5,609 nucleotides of DNA from DATMXS01 sp050260275 (GTDB lineage Bacteria > Acidobacteriota > Terriglobia > Bryobacterales > Bryobacteraceae), in NCBI GenBank assembly GCA_050260275.1, contig JBLNBX010000283.1, positions 1 through 5,609 on the forward strand, given 5' to 3'. The position numbers and the translations under genes were made by a program. Position 1 is the stretch's first letter. Every line of letters begins with the position of its first letter. Below, in pieces: positions 1-5,609 of this stretch. Below the pieces are notes generated by a model. It did not search any database. It saw nothing but the letters and a program-made list of their open reading frames with translations, and was not told where the DNA came from.

Positions 1-252
1 CAGCAGTGCGTGGATGAACTGAAGGCCGCCAGCGAGACCATAAACGCGGCCCGCGCCAACATCAACCAGGCCGAGCGGGTTCTCGAAATGACGCAGGCCA
101 ATTACAAGTACGGCGCGGCCACGACGCTCGACATCGTGGACGCCCAGACAGCGCTCTCAGTCGCGCGCACGAATCTGCTTCGCGGCCTGCACGACTATTC
201 TGTTGCCCGCGCGAATCTGCGTTGGGCTATAGGCCGCACCCCGTGGGAGTAA
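1..252 (+). CDS. TolC-family outer-membrane efflux channel, C-terminal fragment (5' end outside window)
   Basis: This is the last 83 codons of an outer-membrane factor. Such proteins form a trimeric channel-tunnel through the outer membrane and periplasm and receive substrate from an adaptor and inner-membrane pump. The frame is open from base 1, so the gene begins upstream; the GTG at 10 is an internal Val codon. The visible part is a long alpha-helical segment rich in Ala, Asn and Gln, followed by the motif Y-x-x-G-A-x-T-x-L-D-I-V-D-A-Q-T-A-L. It then has A-R-x-N-L and D-Y-x-V-A-R-A-N-L. This pattern is typical of the second OEP repeat of TolC/OprM-like proteins, near the end of the chain. 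The gene ends in TAA 5 nt before the adaptor ATG, and the adaptor's ribosome-binding site lies inside its last codons. The family assignment is strong; the exact subfamily cannot be given from a fragment. Confidence 0.9.
   Translation, partial: QQCVDELKAASETINAARANINQAERVLEMTQANYKYGAATTLDIVDAQTALSVARTNLLRGLHDYSVARANLRWAIGRTPWE
246..249 (+). promoter_or_regulatory. Ribosome-binding site of the adaptor gene
   Basis: GGAG (with a further G before it) lies inside the last codons of the channel gene, 8 nt before the ATG at 258. It decides the adaptor start. The frame is also open upstream to a TTG at 222, but that start would put 12 extra residues ahead of an ordinary lipoprotein signal peptide. 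Its location suggests translational coupling with the channel gene (inference). Confidence 0.7.
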
Positions 253-257
253 TTCAC

Positions 258-1400
258 ATGTTCAAACGCACCCTGTTTCCCGTTGCCGCTCTGCTCTTGC
301 TGGCCGGCTGCTCCGAGCGGAAAGAGCCTGCAGCCGCCTCAAGTACGGAGGCGCCGCCCGTGCACGCTGCTGTGCTCCGGGTAGAGCCGCAGCCGTTCAC
401 GGTGACCGTCGCGCTGACCGGAACGCTGGTCTCGCCCGCGGCCGTCACGGTGAAAGCCGAGACTACGGGCAAGGTCCTGAAGTTCCCGAAAGAGGAAGGC
501 TCACGTGTTGAGGCGGGCGAGCCCGTCGTCTGGGTCGACGATTCGAATGAGAAGATCGCGTTCGACCAGGCCCAGAGCGCGGTCGAGGTGGCGCAGGCGG
601 CGCTCGAGCGCGCCAAGGTAGTGGCCGACCACAGCCAGTCCGAGTACATTCGCGCGCAGAACCTGTTGAAATCGGGCGGAATCACCGACCGCGACTTCAA
701 GACGGCCGAACTCACCGAACGCGACGCCCGCGCTCAGGTGAAGCTTGCTGAGGCGCAGCTAGAACAGGCCCGGTCGCAGTTGGCGCACGCGAAGAAGATG
801 CTTGCCGACTCGGTGGTGCGCTCTCCGATAGCAGGCATTATCGACCGCAAGCTTGTGAGCGAAGGCACCTACGTCGAGCCGCCGACGGCAGTTTTCTCCG
901 TGGTGGATAACAGCCGCCTGGAGCTTGAAGCGATGGTGGCAACGGCCGACCTGGCGGAGCTCCGGGCGGGGCAGCGGGTTGTGTTCACGGTCAACACGTT
1001 CCGCGACACGAAATTCGAGGGCCGCGTGATCGAGATCAACCCGGCGGTGCAGGCCGACACGCGTTCAGTCAAGGTCAGGATAGCGGTGAACAACTCGAGC
1101 GGGAAGCTGCGGGCGGGAATGTTCGCGCAGGGCGAGGCGATAACCGGTGTGGTCCGGGAAGCAATCCTGATTCCGTCCGAGGCGGCGTACCGCGACGACC
1201 GCTCTTCCACGTCGTCGTACGTCTTCGCCGTCGAGGACGGCAAAGCCGTGAGGCGCGACATACGCATCGGGCGCGAGCGCGACTCCATGCTCGAGATCGT
1301 CGAAGGGTTGAAGCCTGGCGACCTCGTGGTGGCCCAGCAATCGATCGAACTGGCTGAGGGCGTGCGCGTAGATCCGCAGTTCGCCTCCAACGGAAAGTAG
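258..1400 (+). CDS. RND efflux periplasmic adaptor subunit (membrane fusion protein), lipoprotein
   Basis: This 380-residue HlyD/AcrA-family adaptor bridges the inner-membrane RND pump and the outer-membrane channel. Residues 1-18 are a lipoprotein signal: MFKR, a hydrophobic run, then lipobox L-A-G-C with Cys18. The next residue is Ser, so there is no Asp inner-membrane retention signal of the E. coli type. Domains in order are: first half of the lipoyl/barrel-sandwich domain at about 60-97; a coiled-coil hairpin at about 98-183; the second lipoyl half at about 184-218 (R-S-P-I-A-G-I-I, then V-S-E-G-T-Y-V); a beta-barrel at about 220-297 with L-R-A-G-M-F; and a membrane-proximal domain at about 298-372. 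At the hairpin tip, R132, L136 and T143 match the R-x3-L-x6-S channel-docking motif of AcrA, with Thr for Ser. Length and layout are normal for the family. Gaps of 5 and 6 nt to its neighbours indicate one operon. Confidence 0.95.
   Translation: MFKRTLFPVAALLLLAGCSERKEPAAASSTEAPPVHAAVLRVEPQPFTVTVALTGTLVSPAAVTVKAETTGKVLKFPKEEGSRVEAGEPVVWVDDSNEKIAFDQAQSAVEVAQAALERAKVVADHSQSEYIRAQNLLKSGGITDRDFKTAELTERDARAQVKLAEAQLEQARSQLAHAKKMLADSVVRSPIAGIIDRKLVSEGTYVEPPTAVFSVVDNSRLELEAMVATADLAELRAGQRVVFTVNTFRDTKFEGRVIEINPAVQADTRSVKVRIAVNNSSGKLRAGMFAQGEAITGVVREAILIPSEAAYRDDRSSTSSYVFAVEDGKAVRRDIRIGRERDSMLEIVEGLKPGDLVVAQQSIELAEGVRVDPQFASNGK
1392..1397 (+). promoter_or_regulatory. Probable ribosome-binding site of the RND pump gene
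   Basis: GGAAAG sits in the last codons of the adaptor gene, 9 nt before the ATG at 1407. It is a weaker match to the anti-Shine-Dalgarno than the adaptor's GGAG. The tight 6-nt spacing between the genes suggests that the pump is also translated by coupling to the adaptor (inference). Confidence 0.45.
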
Positions 1401-1406
1401 GCCCCG

Positions 1407-4400
1407 ATGTTCCTGAGCGATCTCTCGATCAAGCAGCCTGTCCTGGCGACGATGCTCGCCGTATCGCTCGTCGCTCTGGGCGCGTATTCCTACCGCGAAC
1501 TCAGCGTCGATCTGTTCCCGGACATCGAGATCCCGGTGCTGACGGTCCAGACTGTGTACGCGGGCGCGTCGCCCGAGACCGTCGAGCGCGAGGTCTCAAA
1601 GCGCATAGAAGAAGCGCTCAACACGATCTCCGGCGTGCGGCACATCCAATCGACATCGACCGAAGGTTTGTCGGTGGTGATCGTCGAGTTTCACCTCGGC
1701 ACGAACATCTTCACCGCGCAACAGGACGCGCAGGCGAAGATAAACGCCATCCGCTCGGACTTCCCGCAGGACATGGAAGAGCCGGTTATCCAGCGCATCG
1801 ACGTGAACTCCACGCCGATCCTCTCCGTGGCAGTGGAATCGAAACAGGCAGATATCAAGACGCTCTCGTCCATCGCCGACAAGACGATCAAGAGGCGGCT
1901 GGAGATCATACCCGGAGTCGGCCAGGTTACGATCATCGGTGAGGCGCGAAGGGAGATCCAGATCCTCGTTGACAGGGAGAAGCTGCGCGGGCTCAATCTG
2001 ACTTACGCCGACGTGGCCGGCGCGCTCCGGCGCGAGAACATCGACCTTCCGGCGGGCAAGCTCGAGCAGGGCGCGCACGAGCCGCTGGTGCGCGTCGCAG
2101 GGAAATACAAGTCAGTCGATGAGTTCCAGAACCTCATCATTGCGACGCGAAACGGCCGGCCGATTTACCTCCCGGAAATCGCGCGCGTGGTGGACAGCAT
2201 CGAGGACCGCACCAGCGCGGCACTCATAGACGGCGTGCCGGCGCTCTCGCTTGAGGTCATCAAGCAGTCCGGCGCGAACACGATCGAGGTCGCCGACGGC
2301 GTCTACCGCGCCATCGACGAACTGAACGCCCAGCTTCCACAGCACATCCGGCTGCGGACCGTGGTAGACAACTCAACGTTCATCCGCGACTCCGTCGAGG
2401 ACGTCCAGGTGACGCTCATAATCGGCGCGTTCCTCACGGTCATGATCGTGTTCCTGTTCCTCAACTCGTGGCGGAGCACGGTGATAACGGGCATGGCGCT
2501 GCCTGTCTCGATCGTGAGCACGTTCATCATCATGGGCGCGCTCGATTTCACGCTGAACATGATCACGCTGATGGGGCTTTCGCTGGCCATCGGGCTTCTG
2601 ATCGACGACGCGATCGTCGTGCGTGAGAACATCGTCCGCCACATGCACATGGGAGCGGACCACTTCACGGCGGCGCGCGAGGCGACGGCGGAAATCGGCC
2701 TGGCCGTGATGGCCACGACCTTCACTATCGTCGCGGTATTTGTGCCGGTAGCCTTCATGGGCGGCATCATCGGGCGTGTGTTCTACCAGTTCGGGATCAC
2801 GGTAGGTTTCGCGGTGCTGGTATCGCTGTACGTCAGCTTCACGCTAGACCCGATGATGTCCTCGCGCTGGTACGATCCGGCGGCCGATCCGTCGGTGCCC
2901 CGGTCGTGGGTCGGACGCAAACTGCAATACCTCAACGACCAACTCGACCGGCTGCGTAACACCGTGGCAGTTGTCCTCGGCTGGTCGCTGCGTCACCGCT
3001 GGACGGTGGTGTTTATCGGGCTCGCGACGATCGTGGCCAGCGTGGGGATTTTCGGCCAACTCGGTTCGGCATTCATGCCCGACGCCGACGAGGGGCAGTT
3101 CCGGGTCAGCTACAAAGCCACTCCCGGGGTCTCGCTCGACCGGTCCATTGATATCGCGCGCGAGCTGATTGCGGAGATCCGGAAGCACCCCGGCGTAGCG
3201 TACACGTACGCGGCCATCGGCGGCGCGACGAGCCCGGTCAACGAGGGCAGCATTTTCGTGAAGTTGACTGAGCGAAGAGGGCGCCCGCACCAGCTCGACA
3301 TCATGGCAGACATGCGCGCCCGGCTGCAGCGCTTCCGGGCGCTGCGGACATCGGTGGGCAACGCCGATGACACCATGGGCGGCCAGAAGCCGATCCAGAT
3401 CAGCGTACGGGGCCCGGACCTGGCGCGCATCAATCAGATCAGCGAGCAGTTGATGAAGATCATCCGCGAAGTCCCCGGCGCGCAAGACGTAGACACCAGC
3501 GAGGAGCAACCGCGTCCCGAGGTGCGGGTGTTGGTCGATCGCAGGGCCGCGGGCGACCTCGGCCTCGACCTCGGCACGGTGGCTTCCACCGTGCGGGGCC
3601 TGGTAGCCGGGGAGGTGGTCTCGAAATTCGAGGACGCCGACGGTGACAGCTATGACGTGCGGCTGCGCGTGAGCCCCTCCCAACGAGTGCGAGCTGAGGA
3701 CCTGCTATCGCTGGACCTGCCGGGCAAAATGGGCCTGGTGGCGGTGCCGCTGTCGCAGGTTGCGCGGATTGACTCTGGCGGAGCGCCGTCGAATATCCGC
3801 CGCCTCGACCTGGTGCGCGAGATCCGCATCGGGGCGACGCCTGAGGGCCGTTCGCTAGGCGAGGTGGCGAACGACATCACCGCGCGGGCCAACGAGCTCC
3901 GGCTTCCGCCCGGATACTCGATCACCTTCACCGGCGATTACGAAATGATGATGGAGAGCTTCGGGTATGCAGTGAGCGCCCTCATTCTGGCCATCATCCT
4001 CATCTACGCGATTCTGGCATCGCAGTTCCGCAGCTTCCTACAGCCCTTCGCGATCATGCTCTCGCTGCCGCTATCGCTGATCGGCGTCGCGGGCGCACTG
4101 TGGATTATCGGCGACACGCTGAACATCATGTCCATGATCGGCATCATCCTGCTGATGGGCCTTGTGACCAAGAACGCCATTCTGCTCGTGGACTTCGCAA
4201 ACGTCCAGCGGCGGGAAGGCGTGCCACGGTCGCAGGCAATCATCGAGGCCTCCAAGGTGAGGCTGCGGCCTATCTTGATGACGACGCTGGCGATGATCTT
4301 CGGCATGCTGCCGCTGGCGTTCGAGCTGGGCGCCGGCGCCGAATTTCGGGCGCCCATGGCGCGGGCGGTGATCGGAGGCCTGATCACCTCGACGCTGCTG

Positions 4401-4523
4401 ACGCTAGTCGTCGTGCCGGTTGTGTATACGTTCCTCGATGACCTGGGCGAGCGCATAAAGCGCCGCCTGACGAGCAAACACCCTGTGGAGGCGCGCGAGG
4501 CTATCTCGGCGGCAGGAGACTAA
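1407..4523 (+). CDS. RND-family efflux pump, inner-membrane permease subunit (HAE1/AcrB-like)
   Basis: This complete 1038-residue proton-driven exporter works in the inner membrane with the adjacent adaptor and channel. The start M-F-L-S-D-L-S-I-K is typical of the family. It has the expected 12 membrane segments: TM1 at about 12-30, TM2-6 at about 334-482, TM7 at about 531-550 and TM8-12 at about 853-1009. Two large periplasmic regions (about 31-333 and 551-852) separate them. The proton-relay residues are present: D400 and D401 in TM4 (G-L-L-I-D-D-A-I-V-V), K922 in TM10 (T-K-N-A-I-L-L-V-D-F), and R952 and T959 in TM11 (R-L-R-P-I-L-M-T). These match AcrB D407, D408, K940, R971 and T978. The Asp pair favours the HAE1 drug/hydrophobe group over CusA/CzcA metal pumps. 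The periplasmic stretch at about 600-665 is shorter than in AcrB and lacks its Phe-containing switch loop, so AcrB's substrate range should not be assumed. The substrate is unknown. Confidence 0.97.
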   Translation: MFLSDLSIKQPVLATMLAVSLVALGAYSYRELSVDLFPDIEIPVLTVQTVYAGASPETVEREVSKRIEEALNTISGVRHIQSTSTEGLSVVIVEFHLGTNIFTAQQDAQAKINAIRSDFPQDMEEPVIQRIDVNSTPILSVAVESKQADIKTLSSIADKTIKRRLEIIPGVGQVTIIGEARREIQILVDREKLRGLNLTYADVAGALRRENIDLPAGKLEQGAHEPLVRVAGKYKSVDEFQNLIIATRNGRPIYLPEIARVVDSIEDRTSAALIDGVPALSLEVIKQSGANTIEVADGVYRAIDELNAQLPQHIRLRTVVDNSTFIRDSVEDVQVTLIIGAFLTVMIVFLFLNSWRSTVITGMALPVSIVSTFIIMGALDFTLNMITLMGLSLAIGLLIDDAIVVRENIVRHMHMGADHFTAAREATAEIGLAVMATTFTIVAVFVPVAFMGGIIGRVFYQFGITVGFAVLVSLYVSFTLDPMMSSRWYDPAADPSVPRSWVGRKLQYLNDQLDRLRNTVAVVLGWSLRHRWTVVFIGLATIVASVGIFGQLGSAFMPDADEGQFRVSYKATPGVSLDRSIDIARELIAEIRKHPGVAYTYAAIGGATSPVNEGSIFVKLTERRGRPHQLDIMADMRARLQRFRALRTSVGNADDTMGGQKPIQISVRGPDLARINQISEQLMKIIREVPGAQDVDTSEEQPRPEVRVLVDRRAAGDLGLDLGTVASTVRGLVAGEVVSKFEDADGDSYDVRLRVSPSQRVRAEDLLSLDLPGKMGLVAVPLSQVARIDSGGAPSNIRRLDLVREIRIGATPEGRSLGEVANDITARANELRLPPGYSITFTGDYEMMMESFGYAVSALILAIILIYAILASQFRSFLQPFAIMLSLPLSLIGVAGALWIIGDTLNIMSMIGIILLMGLVTKNAILLVDFANVQRREGVPRSQAIIEASKVRLRPILMTTLAMIFGMLPLAFELGAGAEFRAPMARAVIGGLITSTLLTLVVVPVVYTFLDDLGERIKRRLTSKHPVEAREAISAAGD

Positions 4524-4538
4524 GCGAATCGCCCCGGA

Positions 4539-4552
4539 CGCGGCGCGCCGCG
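4539..4552. terminator. GC-only palindrome between convergent genes, possible bidirectional terminator
   Basis: A perfect 14-nt palindrome (CGCGGCG/CGCCGCG) lies in the 33-nt gap between the stop codon of the pump gene and the stop codon of the opposing zinc-ribbon gene. As RNA it would fold into a 5-bp GC stem with a 4-nt loop on either strand. Its position suits transcription termination from both sides. There is no T-run on either side, so it is not a classical intrinsic terminator, and short GC palindromes occur by chance in DNA of this composition. Confidence 0.3.
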
Positions 4553-4556
4553 GCGG

Positions 4557-5024
4557 CTACAGCGGCCGGCGGCGCCCGCAAGTGGGGCAGAAGCGGTCCT
4601 CGTCGTTGAGGCGGGTGCCGCAGGCACAGGCCGGGCGCGGATCGGGCGGAGGCTGCGGTTTGGCGGAGCGCGGATGCGCGGCGCTGCCGGCCACGGCCAT
4701 CAGGACGCGAAAAGGGAACGCGATGACGGCGGGCGCAACCTGGAGTGCGACGCGCGCGACGTAAGCGCCGGCCGGCATCAGCCATGAAGTGCAGCCGGGG
4801 TGCGTCAGGCGCCCCATCTGGCCCACGCGGAAGTGCCCGCGCGTGCCGCAGACTGGACAGCGGGCCTCTGTGAACTCGCGGAGTCCTTCCGCCATAGCCG
4901 CCCTGCGGCGGCGCCGCGGCAATGCGCGCCGGAATTCCTTCAGAGTTTGCTCAGGGATGAACTCGGCCGTGCTGCACAGCCGGTACCACGCCTGTTCCGC
5001 CTCTTCCACGCCGCTCCAAAACAA
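4557..5024 (-). CDS. Uncharacterised protein with two zinc-ribbon-like cysteine clusters
   Basis: I do not recognise a named family. The frame encodes 155 residues from a TTG at 5024, which has GGAG 7 nt upstream; a GTG at codon 6 is an alternative start with a GGAG 4 nt before it. No ATG is available before codon 44, and a stop at 5060-5058 limits the frame. The N-terminal third (1-54) is charged and probably helical, with an Arg run at 37-41. Cluster one is C56-P-V-C59-G with H64, H75 and C78 as further candidate ligands. Residues 85-113 are mostly hydrophobic but broken by R91, P98, P104 and R106, so they are a doubtful membrane segment. A Pro-rich linker (123-131) follows. Cluster two is C133-A-C135-G, 10 residues, then F-C146-P-T-C149-G, a typical zinc-ribbon pattern at the C-terminus. 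Codons mostly end in G or C like those of the neighbours, supporting a real gene. It follows glgC on the same strand after 135 nt; a functional link is unproven. Confidence 0.75.
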   Translation of the reverse strand: MFWSGVEEAEQAWYRLCSTAEFIPEQTLKEFRRALPRRRRRAAMAEGLREFTEARCPVCGTRGHFRVGQMGRLTHPGCTSWLMPAGAYVARVALQVAPAVIAFPFRVLMAVAGSAAHPRSAKPQPPPDPRPACACGTRLNDEDRFCPTCGRRRPL

Positions 5025-5031
5025 GAGAAGA

Positions 5032-5035
5032 CTCC
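5032..5035 (-). promoter_or_regulatory. Ribosome-binding site supporting the TTG start of the zinc-ribbon gene
   Basis: On the minus strand GGAG occurs 7 nt before the TTG at 5024-5022, which is good spacing. It is the main reason for preferring this non-ATG start, since only non-start codons lie between it and the in-frame stop at 5060. Confidence 0.5.
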
Positions 5036-5065
5036 GCTCTATGCCGCGCGGTTGATGTTATCCAT

Positions 5066-5105
5066 GCGCCGGAGCTGCCGGATGGTGTCGAGCACGCTCC
5101 GGTGC
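5066..5105. repeat. Imperfect inverted repeat, 10-nt arms around a 20-nt loop
   Basis: The left arm (5066-5075, GCGCCGGAGC) pairs with the right arm (5096-5105, GCTCCGGTGC) with a single mismatch. Seven consecutive perfect pairs lie next to the loop. In a transcript reading from glgC the hairpin would begin about 55 nt after the glgC stop and end about 40 nt before the zinc-ribbon start. It could be a terminator, attenuator or mRNA-stabilising stem. There is no U-run after it, and chance cannot be excluded. Confidence 0.4.
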
Positions 5106-5159
5106 TGTCCCTATCCACTGGCCCGCCCCCTGCCGCAAGCATAACGCAGGCCGCGTGGT

Positions 5160-5609
5160 TCAGATGGTGAGCGAGGATATCTCCACGCGCGAGCGCACGC
5201 CCTCGACGACCACGATTCCGCTCTCGGTTACGTGATGGTACTTGCGGTCGTTCTCCAGATCGTAGCCGATCACCGCGTCCTCGGGTATGTGGATGTTCTT
5301 ATCGATGATCGCCCGGCGAATTCTGGCGCGGCGCCCGATATCGCAGCCGTCGAAAATGATCGAGTTTTCCACGACCGCGCCCGAGTGCACGCGCACATTG
5401 CGCCCGACAACACAGTCCCGGACGACGCCACCGGCCAGGATAGTGCCGCCGGAGACGACGGAGTTGATGGCCTGCCCGCGGCGGCCCTCCTCGTCGAAGA
5501 CGAATTTTGCGGGCGCGTCCGGGTAGCCGGGAGTTATGAGCGGCCACTGGCGGTTGTACAGATTCAGCGCCGGATCTACGGAGCGCACGTCCATGTTGGC
5601 TTCGTAGTA
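5160..5609 (-). CDS. glgC: Glucose-1-phosphate adenylyltransferase (ADP-glucose pyrophosphorylase), C-terminal fragment
   Basis: GlgC makes ADP-glucose from ATP and glucose-1-phosphate, the committed step of bacterial glycogen synthesis, in the cytoplasm. The window shows the last 149 codons, ending in TGA; the frame is open to the window edge, so the Met at 5594 is internal. The fragment begins Y-Y-E-A-N-M-D, then L-N-L-Y-N-R-Q-W-P-L, the usual end of the nucleotidyltransferase domain. Residues about 47-138 of the fragment form a left-handed beta-helix of hexapeptide repeats, with N-S-V-V-S-G-G, V-E-N-S-I-I-F-D-G and I-G-R-R-A-R-I-R-R-A-I-I-D-K-N. It ends I-P-E-D-A-V-I-G followed by G-I-V-V-V, as in other GlgC proteins. 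The ATP-binding and catalytic motifs lie outside the window, so activity cannot be judged. The family is clear, and the symbol rests on the whole C-terminal pattern. Confidence 0.92.
   Translation of the reverse strand, partial: YYEANMDVRSVDPALNLYNRQWPLITPGYPDAPAKFVFDEEGRRGQAINSVVSGGTILAGGVVRDCVVGRNVRVHSGAVVENSIIFDGCDIGRRARIRRAIIDKNIHIPEDAVIGYDLENDRKYHHVTESGIVVVEGVRSRVEISSLTI

Larger units (their letters stand above)
5025..5159 (-). other. Spacer between glgC and the zinc-ribbon gene
   Basis: This 135-nt non-coding stretch follows the glgC stop. It contains an imperfect inverted repeat (5066-5105) and an 18-codon reading frame (GTG at 5095 to TAG at 5039). A weak promoter-like pair is also visible on the minus strand: TTGCGG, 17 nt, then GATAGG. 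Each hexamer matches the sigma-70 consensus at only 3 of 6 positions, so I do not call a promoter. No T-run that would mark a classical terminator for glgC is seen. Confidence 0.4.

Noticed and set aside
222..257. Upstream TTG start for the adaptor, giving 12 extra residues and overlap with the channel gene
   Set aside because: The ATG at 258 has a well-placed GGAG and begins directly at a normal lipoprotein signal peptide; the extra residues would spoil it.
869..1432. 187-codon minus-strand frame over the adaptor gene
   Set aside because: It is antisense to a clear adaptor with all family domains. The Ser/Arg/Thr-rich product has no motif; it is a shadow of high-GC coding.
2844..3683. 279-codon open frame on the minus strand inside the pump gene
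   Set aside because: It lies wholly antisense to well-conserved RND coding sequence. Its predicted protein is rich in His, Arg, Ala and Val without a recognisable domain, as expected when GC-rich codons are read in reverse.
4951..5142. 63-codon minus-strand frame starting in the glgC spacer and overlapping the zinc-ribbon N-terminus
   Set aside because: Its product is Gly/Ser/Arg-rich without a motif, and it overlaps the better-supported zinc-ribbon frame.
4800..5144. 114-codon plus-strand frame across the zinc-ribbon gene and the spacer
   Set aside because: It is antisense to the frame with two ordered cysteine clusters, low in information content, and lacks any domain signal.
5129..5150. 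Short inverted repeat (CCTGC ... GCAGG, 12-nt loop) just after the glgC stop
   Set aside because: A 5-bp stem with a 12-nt loop and no U-run is too weak to call a terminator.
1..5609. Search for CRISPR arrays, tRNA/rRNA genes, insertion-sequence ends or direct repeats
   Set aside because: Reading both strands I saw no regularly spaced repeats, transposase frames or RNA-gene signatures; almost all bases are accounted for by the five genes.

Overview
This is GC-rich, densely coding bacterial DNA, roughly 60-65% G+C by eye. It holds two convergent gene blocks. The left block (1-4523, plus strand) is most of a Gram-negative tripartite efflux operon. It contains the 3' end of a TolC-type outer-membrane channel gene, a complete lipoprotein periplasmic adaptor gene, and a complete RND pump gene. 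The right block (4557-5609, minus strand) carries the 3' part of glgC (ADP-glucose pyrophosphorylase). Downstream of it lies a small gene for a protein with two zinc-binding cysteine clusters that I cannot assign to a named family.

Left block: the stop-to-start gaps are only 5 and 6 nt, so the three genes are almost certainly co-transcribed from a promoter upstream of the window. The gene order is channel, adaptor, pump. The adaptor has a lipobox, a lipoyl domain split by a helical hairpin, a beta-barrel and a membrane-proximal domain. Its hairpin tip keeps the R/L positions of the TolC-docking motif, with Thr in place of the usual Ser. The pump is a full-length HAE1-type RND protein of 1038 residues. 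It has the Asp-Asp pair, Lys, Arg and Thr of the proton relay, so it should be a proton-driven exporter. The substrate cannot be read from the sequence. No regulator is present.

Right block: the visible 149 residues of GlgC are the end of the catalytic domain and the C-terminal left-handed beta-helix, which points to glycogen or other alpha-glucan synthesis. A 135-nt spacer containing an imperfect inverted repeat separates glgC from the zinc-ribbon gene. That gene probably starts at a TTG codon with a well-spaced GGAG. Its end is 33 nt from the end of the pump gene, and a GC-only 14-nt palindrome lies between them.

Organism: the outer-membrane efflux system requires a diderm. The G+C content and general style of the proteins would suit an Acidobacteriota-like or other environmental Gram-negative, but that is a tentative impression. 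There is no sign of a mobile element, CRISPR array, tRNA or rRNA. This is mainly ordinary chromosomal sequence. The parts that merit a second look are the zinc-ribbon protein and its leader region.
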